A stretch of DNA of 64,000 nucleotides, taken from Roseihalotalea indica (GTDB taxonomy: Bacteria > Bacteroidota > Bacteroidia > Cytophagales > Cyclobacteriaceae). The DNA is taken from positions 1 to 64,000 of the forward strand of contig NZ_JAINFL010000019.1 in the NCBI RefSeq assembly GCF_022458895.1, read 5' to 3'. Shown piece after piece: positions 30,210-39,899 of the stretch. How positions within the stretch are numbered: the first letter of the stretch is position 1; every line of letters begins with the position of its first letter. A program made the position numbers and the translations under genes. The notes beneath the pieces were generated by a model. It worked only from the letters and a program-made list of their open reading frames with translations, was not told the DNA's origin and did no database searches.

Positions 30210-33200
30210 ATGTCAGGGAAAATCTGGGTAAAACACTGTTGCTGGATACTATCGGGGCTGCTAGGCAGCTTTTTTGTGAGCCCCGAGTTAGTATTGGCAC
30301 AGGATGTACCCCCCACCGACCCCGTACCGGCGGATACCATTCCAGCGGACACTATTCCTGATAATCCACTAAACGATAATCAGGAAGCCGCCCCAAATCA
30401 ACCATATGAGCCATCGCTTCGGCCGCAGTATGACTTGCCCGACCGGTACGGTGACCCATTCTCTAATCGAGTACCTCGTTCACCTCTATACCTGCAAGAT
30501 CCTACTCAACTTGATTTTGGTATTAACATCGATACCTCCATCAATTATTCTATATACGAAAGAATAAACGGGCTGGATTACCGAGCCCCATCAAATCTGA
30601 ATTTTGAGCAGTACGAACAAATTCAAAACCGCCAGATGCTACGCGACTACTGGCGTAACCGTGCCTCCGCTCTGGATGGGGAAAGTGCCGTCAGTGGCCG
30701 CCGTTTAATACCTCCTATTTATACTACCTCGGCCTTTGACCGACTGTTTGGTGGTTCTTACGTCGATATTCGCCCCAATGGGTTTGTTACTTTAGATTTT
30801 GGGGGTCGCTTTCAGCGGATATTCAACCCTAATATTCCAATCCGGCAGCAACGCAACGGGAATTTTGAGTTTGATCAGCAGATTAGCCTCAATGTGGTGG
30901 GTACCATTGGCGATAAACTCCAGGTTACCGCCAACTTTGATAATAACAACTCTTTCGATTTTCAGAACAATGTGAAGGTAGAATACACGGGCTACGAACA
31001 CGAAATTATTCAGAAAATTGAGTTGGGTACGGTGAGTATGCCGGTAAGTAATAGCCTGATTACGGGGTCGCAGAGCCTGTTTGGTATTAAGACCCAGCTA
31101 CAGTTTGGGCGCTTGTTTGTTACCAGTGTGGCATCGGTACAGCGGGGTAGCAGTGATGCTATTACTATTGAAAGTGGCACCCAAACTCGTGAATTTGAGC
31201 TGAAAGCCTCAGAATACGACGAAAATCGACATTTCTTTTTAGGACACTTCTTCCGGGCCAACTACCAAAACTGGCTTCGCTCGCTGCCTCAGATTTACTC
31301 GGGGCTGAACGTAACACGCGTAGAGGTATACGTCCTTAACCGGAACAACGATACCGAAACCCTGCGCGGTATGGCCACCTTTATGGATTTAGGCGAAGGG
31401 TCGGTTATTTATCGAGATGGTAACCCGCAGGTTGGAGACGGGCAGGGCGGACCTACCCGGAATGATGCTAATCAGCTGTACAGCAGCTTGTTAAGCACGG
31501 GTGGGCTGCGCGATATTAATCAGACATCCAACATTCTGGAAAACGATTTCAGTTTTGTGAAAGCTACCGACTATGAAGTAATCACCTCGGCCCGGAAGCT
31601 GACAGAGCGTGAGTATACCTTTGATAGTCAACTGGGTTACATTAGCCTGAACCGCCGCTTACAGAATGACGAGGTGTTGGCCGTAGCCTACGAATACACC
31701 TATAATGGCCAACGATACCAGGTAGGGGAGCTGACCGAAGATTATCAGAACCTGCCCGAAGATCAGGTGATTTTCCTGAAAATGCTGCGCCCTACCAAGA
31801 TCAATACCGAAGTGCCCACCTGGGATCTGATGATGAAGAATATCTACCCACTCAATGCCAGCCAGGTAGGGCGGGAGAGCTTCCAACTTCGGGTAGTGTA
31901 CCGCGATGACCGAACCGGTATCGACAACCCCAGCCTGCACGAAGGGCAAAACACCCGCGATGTGCCGCTGATCCGGTTATTAAACCTTGACAGCCTGAAC
32001 CAGAATAACGACCCCCAACCCGATGGTAACTTTGACTTTGTAGAAGGCATTACCATTAATACCGAACAGGGTTTTGTGGTCTTTCCCGTGCTGGAACCCT
32101 TCGGTAGTCATTTGGCTGCCCAGTTCGCTCCCGGAGAAGATAATCTGGTAGACCGCTATGTCTATAATTCGCTGTATAACACAACGAAAGCGGATGCGGA
32201 GCTAAATACGAATAAAAATAAATTTTTCATTGTCGGAAGTTTTGTAGCAGGCTCGGCCAATGAGATTATGCTACCAGGAATTAATATTGCCGAAGGCTCA
32301 GTACAGGTGATTGCCGGTAACACTCCCCTGACTGAAGGGGTAGATTTTACGGTAGATTACAACCTGGGGCGCGTCACTATTCTGAATGAAGGCGTATTAA
32401 GCTCGGGGAAGCGCATCCAGATTCAGTACGAAAAAGCAGATCTGTTCAACTTCCAGCAACGCTCGCTGTTCGGCACACGCCTTGATTACCGCGTCAATGA
32501 AGATATTAATGTAGGAGCTACCATCTTGCATCTTAATGAGCGCCCTATCATCAGCCGGATAAGTATTGGTGATGAGCCAACTAAAAATACCAAATATGGG
32601 TTTGACATCAACTACAGCAAAGATTCACGGTTTATCACCAAGCTGGTAGATGCGCTTCCGCTCATTCAAACCAAAGAACCCTCCAGTGTCACGTTCAACG
32701 CTGAATTTGCGCAGTTGATTCCGGGTACTTCTAATGTGGTGGATGGAGATGGCACTTCGTATATTGATGATTTTGAGAACACCGTTACCCCATTCAGCCT
32801 TAGTGGCTGGCAAAACTGGACATTAGCGGCAACTCCGGTTACCGAAGACCAACGTTTTGTAGAAGGAGGAGATTTGGGAAGAAACCATCGCCGGGCGAAA
32901 ATGTCGTGGTATGTAGTGGATAATACCGCTTTCTATCTGAACCGGGGGCGGGTGGTGCCAGATAATATTCCGACCGGGAGTAATATTACCAACCTCTATG
33001 AACGGCCCGTAGTGACGCAGGAGGTGTTTCCTTTTCAGGATGAACAGGTAGTGAATTATAATCTTCCGTTGTTTGATATTGCTTATTTCCCCGAAGAGCG
33101 AGGGCCCTATAACTATAATCCCAGCCTGACAGACGAGGGCTTGCTACCAAACCCGGAAGATAATTGGGGAGGGATTACACGGGCTATTACCTCTGATGTG

Positions 33201-36200
33201 GATTTTGATAAAACCAATATTGAGTACATAGAATTCTGGATGCTCGATCCCTTCATTAACACTCCAGACGGAGCCGTGTTAGACGGACGGTTGAATCAGC
33301 CCAACACTACGGGGGGTAAACTGATCTTTAACCTGGGAAGTATTTCCGAAGATGTGATACCGGATGACCGACATTTCTTTGAAAATGGCTTACCCGAAGA
33401 TTATGTCTCCGAAGACGTAAATGTCACTAATCTGGGACGTACCCCTGACGGTCAGTTTCTGGTAGATTACTTCAGCAATAGCTCGCAGGAAATACGCAGT
33501 AACCAGGACGTAGGCTTTGAAGGCGTGCGCAATGATCAGGAAGCTGAGTTTTTTGGTGCAGAGTTTTACGACCGCCTTTCTCCCGCTGCTCAACAAGCAG
33601 TACAAGCTGACCCATCGGCTGATAATTTTCAATACTATCTTGGTGATGACCTGGATGCCAGGGGAGCGCAGATAGTAGAACGATACAAGAACTTTAATAA
33701 TCAGGAGGGTAACACTCCTATTTTTAACGATAACAATGCGCAGTACATCCCATCAGGCAGCCAGTTGCCAGATAATGAAGACCTCAACCGGGATAACACA
33801 CTCAGTGATTTAGAAGAATATTACGAGTACGAAATAGACCTGCGTCCCGGTCAGTTGCAAGTTGGGCAAAATAATATTGTAGATGCCGTAACTACCACGG
33901 TCCAATCAGGAGCAACGACTACTTGGTATCTTTTTCGCATTCCCATTCGCCAGCCCGATCGGCAGCAGGGAAATATTCAGGGCTATAAGTCTATCCGCTA
34001 CATCCGTACGTACATGACCGAGTTTCGCCAGCCGGTAGTGCTCCGGTTTGCCAAATTTCAGTTGGTTGGTAGCCAGTGGCGCCGGTTTAACGAAGACCTT
34101 AGCGAAAAGCAGTTAGGAGAGTATCCGGAAAATTATGATCCCGGCTTTTTTGTATCGGCCGTAAATATTGAAGAAAACGGTGCGCCCACCACCGAAGGTT
34201 CTGCTTATACATTGCCACCGGGCTTCCGCCGCGACCGGGACAATACGTCGCCTATTGAACGACGGGTGAACGAGCAGTCGCTGCAAATGTGTGTAGACAA
34301 CCTGCGTGATGGCGACTCCCGGGCTGCATACAAAAACATGACGCTGGATCTGATCAATTACGGCAGCGTTCGCATGTTCTTTCATGCCGAAAGCCAAACA
34401 GCAACCGATAGCGCGGTACATGCCTTTCTGCGGTTGGGTACTGACTTTACCGAAAATTACTACGAGATAGAAATTCCATTGGTGATGTCACCTGATGGCT
34501 CTGGCGGAGATGGAGAGGAGCGGCTAGTATGGCCGGAAGCGAACGAGATGAATATTGCCCTGGACTGGTTGTCTGCCGTAAAGTCTGCCCGTAACAGGAA
34601 GGGCCTTTCTACCACGCTACCTTACTCTGAAACCAAAGAGAACGGCAAGTACAAAATAACGGTGGTGGGGCGACCGGAGCTGAGTACCGTGCAAACCGTT
34701 ATGATTGGTGTGCGCAACCCTATTACTGATGATCGGGCACCGCAATCTCTTTGTGTATGGGCTAATGAATTACGCGTGGGCGACTTTGACCGTACCAGTG
34801 GCTGGGCCGCCAATGCCCGGCTTAATACCAAGCTGGCCGACTTTGCCAATGTTACTGCTTCAGTGAGGCATTCTACTTACGGATTTGGCGGTATACAATC
34901 CCGTATTTCAGAGCGGACCCGGGAAGAGGCTACCGAGTACGATATATCGGCTAATGTAAACCTTAACAAATTTTTCCCCGAAACCTTTGGCTTGCAAATT
35001 CCCATGTACGCCAGCTATGAGCGAGGCATTATCACTCCGCAGTTTGACCCTAAGGACCCGGACATTCCGCTGGATGCCGCCCTGGATGCTTACACTGATC
35101 CGCAGGAACGGGCCAATTATCTGGATATTGTCACTGACCAGACAACCCGGCGTAGTTTGAATTTTACCAACGTTAGAAAAAATAAAGTCAGGGAAGATGC
35201 CCGTAGCCATTTCTTTGACATCTCTAATTTCACGTTCTCTTATTCGTACAGCGATATTAATCGGAGCAACTTTAATACAGCAACTTATGAACAGCGGCTG
35301 GTGCGAGGCGGGGTAGGATACAATTACAGTTTCCCCGATATGAATATTCAGCCTCTGGCGAATGTTGGCTTCCTTCAGTCACCCTGGTTTGCACTTATCC
35401 GCGACTTCAATTTCTCACCCATGCCTACCAGCGTGAGCTTCCGGGGAGATTTACAGCGAAACTTTGTGAAGACCCAGTACCGGGACGAAAACCTGCTGAG
35501 TCTGGATCCACTATACGAAAAGGCTTTTACCTTTAACCGCATTTATGATCTTCGGTGGGATCTCACGCAGAATCTGGGGTTAGACTACAGCGCCCGTACA
35601 TTTGCTATTATTGACGAGCCAACCGGTGAACTGGATACCGAAGCCAAGCGTAACGAGGTGATTGAGAACCTGAAGAACTTCGGGCGGATGAAGAACTTTG
35701 ATCAGGCAGTAACCGGAACCTATACCGTGCCTTTCGATAAAATTCCGCTTACCGACTGGCTGGCAGCTGATGCCCGTTATCAGGCCGGTTATACCTGGCA
35801 GGCGGGTGCCTATGACCCAACCACCTTCACCAATACGTTTGAGGACATTGGCCATACCATTCAGAATAACCGCGACCGTAGTGTTACCGGGCGGGTAGAT
35901 ATGGTGAGCCTATATAATAAAGTTAAGTTTTTTCAGGGAATCAATGCTGGCGGACGTAACCAGCGTCCTACGCGGCCTCAGCCTCAGCGCAACCCACAAG
36001 ACTCTACTCAACAAGACGAAAAGCCTCGAGACCTGAAAGCCGTAAAAGGCTTCCTCCGGTTATTGATGGCATTGCGGACTATCAATGTAAACTATAGCCT
36101 CAATGAAGGCACACTGCTGCCGGGCTTTATTATTACTCCCTTCCTGTTTGGTATGGATGAAGCTTTTGAGTCACCAGGCATTCCGTTTTTATTGGGCAGT

Positions 36201-37445
36201 CAGGACCCGGGTATTCGGTTTAAAGCGGCTCAGCAAGGTTGGCTTACCCCTTCTTCAGTACTAACCATGCCCTTCCAACAGTCGCAGGTTGAGAACATCG
36301 GGGTGCGAGCGGATATTGAACCGTTCCGGGATTTTCGTATCCAGGTAGATTTTAAGAAAACAGTTACCAACTCATACCAGGAGATTTATCGGCAAGATTC
36401 GTTAGGAGCTTTCAGTTCGCTGAACCCATCCCGTTCCGGTAATTACAATCTCTCATACCTGACTATTCAGACGGCCTTCTCTAAAGACAATGACGAAAAT
36501 ATTTCTGCAATATTCCAGCAGTTTGAGGCTAACCGGGAGATCATCCGAAACCGCTTAACGAGAGACAATCCTAATAAAGAAGCCGTATATGATCTTAACT
36601 CTCAGGATGTACTGATTCCTGCTTTTCTGGCAGCCTACTCAGATCAGCAAGCGGATAAGGTAAAACTGTCGCCTTTTCCTAAAATTCCGTTACCCAACTG
36701 GCGGGTTGACTACGCCGGGTTGCCACGCTTGCTGCCCGCCCTGGGAGATGCATTTGCCCAGTTTACAATCAATCACGCCTACCAATCTACGTATAGTGTC
36801 AATAACTTCACCAACTCTTTGCAGTACACGTTAGAGGACGCTCCGTTGCAACTCAACACCCGGGTAGAAGATTATGACCCCACGCAGCTGAGTGAGATTA
36901 AAGAGGTGCAGGATGCGGATGGCAATGCTGTAAGTGTTTTTGTGCCTCAGTATGTAGTGCAGCAAGTAGCCATTACTGAGCGGTTTGCGCCGCTTATCGG
37001 AGTTAATGTGCGCACGAAGGGCCGACTCACCAGTCGTGTTTCCTACGACCGGGAACGTAGCCTGTCTCTTAACCTGTCGAACGCCCAGGTTACCGAAATG
37101 ACCAGCCAGGCTATAACCTTTACGTTTGGTTTCACCAAAGATCAGTTTAAGCTACCCTTCCGGGTACAGGGGCGCACAATTACGCTGGAAAATGACCTCA
37201 CATTCAATCTGGCTATGTCATTTAAGGATACTAAAACAGTTCAGCGAAAAATTGGAGATGAGAATACCATCACCAACGGTAATGTTAATTTCCAGGCTCG
37301 CCCTACCTTAGATTACCGGGTGAATGAGCGCCTGAATGTGCAGATCTATTTTGCCCGCACTATTAATGAGCCTTTAGTGACAAACTCTTTCCGCCGAACC
37401 ACTACTGAATTTGGTACTCAGGTGCGCTTTAATCTTGCTCAGTAA
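30210..37445 (+). CDS. sprA: Type IX secretion outer-membrane translocon SprA
   Basis: SprA forms the giant outer-membrane β-barrel through which type IX secretion cargo passes and is needed for gliding in relatives. The protein of about 2,410 residues has a signal peptide (ISGLLGSFFVSPELVLAQ-like region, cleavage near LAQ), Pro-rich linkers, and family landmarks such as SVMP-like GTVSMPVSNSLITGSQSLFG, FGRLFVTSVASVQRGS and a WDLMMKNIYPLNASQVGRES region. It ends with aromatic β-strand sequence (TTTEFGTQVRFNLAQ). The ATG at 30210 is chosen over a TTG at 30186 because the signal peptide follows directly. The gene accounts for over a tenth of the window. No other T9SS gene is nearby. Confidence 0.93.
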   Translation: MSGKIWVKHCCWILSGLLGSFFVSPELVLAQDVPPTDPVPADTIPADTIPDNPLNDNQEAAPNQPYEPSLRPQYDLPDRYGDPFSNRVPRSPLYLQDPTQLDFGINIDTSINYSIYERINGLDYRAPSNLNFEQYEQIQNRQMLRDYWRNRASALDGESAVSGRRLIPPIYTTSAFDRLFGGSYVDIRPNGFVTLDFGGRFQRIFNPNIPIRQQRNGNFEFDQQISLNVVGTIGDKLQVTANFDNNNSFDFQNNVKVEYTGYEHEIIQKIELGTVSMPVSNSLITGSQSLFGIKTQLQFGRLFVTSVASVQRGSSDAITIESGTQTREFELKASEYDENRHFFLGHFFRANYQNWLRSLPQIYSGLNVTRVEVYVLNRNNDTETLRGMATFMDLGEGSVIYRDGNPQVGDGQGGPTRNDANQLYSSLLSTGGLRDINQTSNILENDFSFVKATDYEVITSARKLTEREYTFDSQLGYISLNRRLQNDEVLAVAYEYTYNGQRYQVGELTEDYQNLPEDQVIFLKMLRPTKINTEVPTWDLMMKNIYPLNASQVGRESFQLRVVYRDDRTGIDNPSLHEGQNTRDVPLIRLLNLDSLNQNNDPQPDGNFDFVEGITINTEQGFVVFPVLEPFGSHLAAQFAPGEDNLVDRYVYNSLYNTTKADAELNTNKNKFFIVGSFVAGSANEIMLPGINIAEGSVQVIAGNTPLTEGVDFTVDYNLGRVTILNEGVLSSGKRIQIQYEKADLFNFQQRSLFGTRLDYRVNEDINVGATILHLNERPIISRISIGDEPTKNTKYGFDINYSKDSRFITKLVDALPLIQTKEPSSVTFNAEFAQLIPGTSNVVDGDGTSYIDDFENTVTPFSLSGWQNWTLAATPVTEDQRFVEGGDLGRNHRRAKMSWYVVDNTAFYLNRGRVVPDNIPTGSNITNLYERPVVTQEVFPFQDEQVVNYNLPLFDIAYFPEERGPYNYNPSLTDEGLLPNPEDNWGGITRAITSDVDFDKTNIEYIEFWMLDPFINTPDGAVLDGRLNQPNTTGGKLIFNLGSISEDVIPDDRHFFENGLPEDYVSEDVNVTNLGRTPDGQFLVDYFSNSSQEIRSNQDVGFEGVRNDQEAEFFGAEFYDRLSPAAQQAVQADPSADNFQYYLGDDLDARGAQIVERYKNFNNQEGNTPIFNDNNAQYIPSGSQLPDNEDLNRDNTLSDLEEYYEYEIDLRPGQLQVGQNNIVDAVTTTVQSGATTTWYLFRIPIRQPDRQQGNIQGYKSIRYIRTYMTEFRQPVVLRFAKFQLVGSQWRRFNEDLSEKQLGEYPENYDPGFFVSAVNIEENGAPTTEGSAYTLPPGFRRDRDNTSPIERRVNEQSLQMCVDNLRDGDSRAAYKNMTLDLINYGSVRMFFHAESQTATDSAVHAFLRLGTDFTENYYEIEIPLVMSPDGSGGDGEERLVWPEANEMNIALDWLSAVKSARNRKGLSTTLPYSETKENGKYKITVVGRPELSTVQTVMIGVRNPITDDRAPQSLCVWANELRVGDFDRTSGWAANARLNTKLADFANVTASVRHSTYGFGGIQSRISERTREEATEYDISANVNLNKFFPETFGLQIPMYASYERGIITPQFDPKDPDIPLDAALDAYTDPQERANYLDIVTDQTTRRSLNFTNVRKNKVREDARSHFFDISNFTFSYSYSDINRSNFNTATYEQRLVRGGVGYNYSFPDMNIQPLANVGFLQSPWFALIRDFNFSPMPTSVSFRGDLQRNFVKTQYRDENLLSLDPLYEKAFTFNRIYDLRWDLTQNLGLDYSARTFAIIDEPTGELDTEAKRNEVIENLKNFGRMKNFDQAVTGTYTVPFDKIPLTDWLAADARYQAGYTWQAGAYDPTTFTNTFEDIGHTIQNNRDRSVTGRVDMVSLYNKVKFFQGINAGGRNQRPTRPQPQRNPQDSTQQDEKPRDLKAVKGFLRLLMALRTINVNYSLNEGTLLPGFIITPFLFGMDEAFESPGIPFLLGSQDPGIRFKAAQQGWLTPSSVLTMPFQQSQVENIGVRADIEPFRDFRIQVDFKKTVTNSYQEIYRQDSLGAFSSLNPSRSGNYNLSYLTIQTAFSKDNDENISAIFQQFEANREIIRNRLTRDNPNKEAVYDLNSQDVLIPAFLAAYSDQQADKVKLSPFPKIPLPNWRVDYAGLPRLLPALGDAFAQFTINHAYQSTYSVNNFTNSLQYTLEDAPLQLNTRVEDYDPTQLSEIKEVQDADGNAVSVFVPQYVVQQVAITERFAPLIGVNVRTKGRLTSRVSYDRERSLSLNLSNAQVTEMTSQAITFTFGFTKDQFKLPFRVQGRTITLENDLTFNLAMSFKDTKTVQRKIGDENTITNGNVNFQARPTLDYRVNERLNVQIYFARTINEPLVTNSFRRTTTEFGTQVRFNLAQ

Positions 37446-37460
37446 AATCCGTAAGCAATT

Positions 37461-37493
37461 CTTTTTCTAAATACAGAAAAGAACGTACTTTTG
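37461..37493 (+). promoter_or_regulatory. Possible promoter for gcvH
   Basis: TTTTT near 37462–37466 and TACTTTTG (37486–37493) are 19 bp apart, fitting the Bacteroidota −33/−7 pattern with a TAnnTTTG box. The gcvH ATG is 90 bp downstream. The −33 element is poor (no TTG), so this is tentative. Confidence 0.4.
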
Positions 37494-37583
37494 AATGGCT
37501 TCAAAAAATACAGGTTGCCATTTTCTTTTTTCTGTTAGTAAAAAGTAATTTTTCTATCACCCAGTAGCATATCTTTTTAGCAC

Positions 37584-37964
37584 ATGAATATTCCTGATTC
37601 GCTGAAATACACCAAAGACCACGAGTGGCTTCGCCTCGAAGGTAATGAAGCATACATTGGTATTACCGAATTCGCCCAGCAGGAGCTAGGGGACATTGTT
37701 TATGTAGAAATTGAAACCGAAGGGCAGGAGTTGGAGCAGGGCGAGGTTTTCGGCACGGTAGAAGCGGTAAAAACTGTTTCTGACCTGTTTATGCCCGTTA
37801 CTGGTACTGTAATAGAAGTCAATCCTGAATTAGAATCAGCTCCCGAACTGGTTAATGAGGACCCTTACAACAAAGGCTGGATGATCAAAATCCAGATTTC
37901 TGATAAAGCAGATCTGGGCGAATTACTGGATCAGCAAGCGTATCAGGAAGTAATTGGCCAGTAG
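37584..37964 (+). CDS. gcvH: Glycine cleavage system H protein
   Basis: This is the 126-residue lipoyl carrier that shuttles the aminomethyl group between the P, T and L proteins of the glycine cleavage system. It starts [20 protein letters not shown] and has the lipoylated Lys in [19 protein letters not shown], with the closing [14 protein letters not shown]. Length and motifs are normal. P and T genes are not in the window. The neighbourhood of sprA and a VanZ-like gene is typical for Cytophagales, where gcvH sits apart from its partners. Confidence 0.96.
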   Translation: MNIPDSLKYTKDHEWLRLEGNEAYIGITEFAQQELGDIVYVEIETEGQELEQGEVFGTVEAVKTVSDLFMPVTGTVIEVNPELESAPELVNEDPYNKGWMIKIQISDKADLGELLDQQAYQEVIGQ

Positions 37965-37984
37965 ACCAGCGGCAATAAACCATT

Positions 37985-38353
37985 ATGTTTTGGCGATTTA
38001 ACTTCTATACATTAGTATGGATGCTGGTAATACTTGCTCTGATTTTAATGCCGGGCCCCCAGATGCCTCAACTAGGTACCAGCCTCTTCAGCGTAGATAA
38101 GCTGGCTCACACTGCGGTCTTTGCTATTCTGGCTCTACTCATGATTATCGGGTTCGCCAAGCAGACCCGTTACCTGGGCTTACGCAACAAGGCCGCTAAA
38201 TACGCGTTAATATTATCAATAACATATGCTTCAGTTCTGGAGAGCACTCAGGTTTTCTCTGAAGGAAGGACTATTGATGCCTATGACGCTATTGCAAACA
38301 CGATTGGCTGTGTTTCCGGATATGGTCTTTTTTTCGCTCTTTATAAGTGGTAA
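37985..38353 (+). CDS. VanZ-like small membrane protein
   Basis: This 122-residue protein has four hydrophobic segments. It has the VanZ-family pattern with LMPGPQMPQL...SVDKLAHTAVFAIL and later VLESTQVFSEGRTIDAYDAI plus ANTIG. The acidic residues and DK.AH motif are the conserved core of the family. The role is unclear; VanZ itself gives low-level teicoplanin resistance in enterococci, but most homologues are housekeeping. It starts 20 bp after gcvH and is probably in the same transcript. Confidence 0.88.
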   Translation: MFWRFNFYTLVWMLVILALILMPGPQMPQLGTSLFSVDKLAHTAVFAILALLMIIGFAKQTRYLGLRNKAAKYALILSITYASVLESTQVFSEGRTIDAYDAIANTIGCVSGYGLFFALYKW

Positions 38354-38457
38354 AATCAGCTTATAAGAAAAAAATAATAATAGCCGGTTTGAGCTACTCG
38401 TTTATTTTTCGTAAATTGTAGCTTAATATTACAGTGTAATCACAATACACAAATTGT

Positions 38458-39132
38458 ATGGAACCAAAAAAGACACCAAAAGCAGACCTTAATCAAAAGA
38501 CAGGCATGCACCTAGCTATCGGGTTGGTTATCAGTCTTGCGCTCGTAACCCTAGCGTTCGAGTGGAAAGATTATGATGCCAGCGGTCTGGTAGATTTAGG
38601 GCAAGTAGATGATACTTTTGAAGATGTAATGGAAGTGCCTCCTACAGAGCAACCACCACCACCACCACCAAAAATTCAGCAGCCTGAAATCGTTGAGGTA
38701 CCTGATGAAGAGGAGATTGAAGAAGAGATTGAAATTGACCTTGATGTAGAAATTACTGAAGATACCGAAATTGAAGAAATGGTTTTTGAAGAAGCTCCTG
38801 AAGAGGAGGAAACTGACCAGATCTTTATGGTTGTAGAGGATCAGCCTGAGCCTCAAGGTGGTATGCAAGCCTTCTACGAGTATGTTGGTAAGAACCTTAA
38901 ATATCCCTCTCAGGCCCGCCGAATGGGTATTGAAGGAAAAGTATTTGTTCAGTTCGTAGTAAATACGGATGGAACGCTTACTGATGTTCAAGCTATTAAA
39001 GGAATTGGTGCTGGATGTGATGATGAGGCTGTGCGAGTGGTTAAAACCGCACCTAAATGGAAACCTGGTAAGCAACGTGGTAAACCTGTACGGGTGCGTA
39101 TGGTATTGCCTATCACCTTTAAGCTTGGATAA
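38458..39132 (+). CDS. TonB-like energy transducer
   Basis: The 224-residue protein has one N-terminal membrane anchor (about 17–37, MHLAIGLVISLALVTLAF) and a Pro-rich then very acidic periplasmic linker. The C-terminal TonB domain is GGMQAFYEYVGKNLKYPSQA, GKVFVQFVVNTDGTLTDVQA, then DDEAVRVVKTAPKWKPGKQR and VRMVLPITFKL. It would transmit proton-motive force to TonB-dependent outer-membrane receptors. The glutamate-rich linker is unusual next to the Pro-Lys linker of E. coli TonB but common in Bacteroidota. A strong terminator follows. Confidence 0.9.
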   Translation: MEPKKTPKADLNQKTGMHLAIGLVISLALVTLAFEWKDYDASGLVDLGQVDDTFEDVMEVPPTEQPPPPPPKIQQPEIVEVPDEEEIEEEIEIDLDVEITEDTEIEEMVFEEAPEEEETDQIFMVVEDQPEPQGGMQAFYEYVGKNLKYPSQARRMGIEGKVFVQFVVNTDGTLTDVQAIKGIGAGCDDEAVRVVKTAPKWKPGKQRGKPVRVRMVLPITFKLG

Positions 39133-39174
39133 TTTGAAAGTAGCTTAATTTAGATTTGTTAATATTTGATTAGT

Positions 39175-39208
39175 AAAAGCCGGTAGCGTATTGCGCTACC
39201 GGCTTTTT
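39175..39208 (+). terminator. Terminator after tonB-like gene
   Basis: AAAAGCCGGTAGCG (39175–39188) and CGCTACCGGCTTTT (39194–39207) form a perfect 14-bp stem with a 5-base loop, followed by TTTT-rich sequence. It lies about 40 bp past the stop codon. Confidence 0.9.
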
Positions 39209-39546
39209 GTTTTATTGATATTAAAACGCAGTTTCACAAGCTTTTTAGTCTATTGACATGTTTCGTTTGACCGAATTAGGAATAGTATTATATAGTATTT
39301 GAAGCCTTAAGTCTACGTTTCCTAATAAGAGTGGGGAATTTATTGCTCACATACTATATGCTAGTTGCAGAAAGCATTCATAAACAAAATAGCATTCCTT
39401 AGCTTAGTATTATCAGATATATTTATGTTGACAATATTCTAAAAATAATTCAGGGGAACAGTGAAATATTTAAATAAAGAAGTAAAAAATTAAGAAAAGT
39501 GTAAATAAATGCGACAATTAATTAGCTTTTAAACAAATTAGGGTAT

Positions 39547-39554
39547 TAATTTTG
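39547..39554 (+). promoter_or_regulatory. Possible −7 element for the small gene at 39585
   Basis: TAATTTTG matches TAnnTTTG and lies 30 bp before the GTG start. The −33 region reads TTAGCTTTTAAAC without a TTG, so support is partial. The rest of the 39209–39546 stretch is AT-rich and holds no gene that I can support. Confidence 0.35.
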
Positions 39555-39584
39555 TGCCAATAAGGTAGAGTCGAGTTAAATGAA

Positions 39585-39830
39585 GTGTTAACAAAATTAT
39601 CCTTGCACGTGAAATCTCAACCTAAGATTCAAGATGTTGTCCAGCAAATTAAATCAGATATTGATTTAATAGCTTCCCAGACGAAAGGGTTAAAGAACGG
39701 AGAACGGTTTAGCCAGATCAAACGGATGAACGAACTAAAGCAAATTGCGACCACATTAGAAGACATTGATAATTCTCTGAACAACCTGATAGAAGAGCAA
39801 GCCAGGAAAAAATCCGGATCTTCTTCTTAA
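39585..39830 (+). CDS. Small helical protein, related to the gene at 43526
   Basis: The 81-residue protein starts at GTG. It is charged, helical and without a signal peptide or membrane segment. The middle segment IKSDIDLIASQTKGLK and QIKRMNELKQIATTLEDI lines up with KAGIDLIASTQKPIQ and LVQRMNAELENTYTQF of the 167-residue protein at 43526. I do not recognise the family. It lies 69 bp before a Tat-exported oxidoreductase. The start could also be a GTG nine codons in. Confidence 0.6.
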   Translation: MLTKLSLHVKSQPKIQDVVQQIKSDIDLIASQTKGLKNGERFSQIKRMNELKQIATTLEDIDNSLNNLIEEQARKKSGSSS

Positions 39831-39899
39831 CATTTCTTTTTTACTTTCTTTTGCGATTCCGTATCTTCCATAGGAACCTACAACTCAAATCAACAACCT

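Noticed and set aside
29912..30352. 146-codon antisense frame over the ruvA–sprA junction
   Set aside because: It is Ser-rich mirror coding of two well-supported genes. No start signal or domain was visible.
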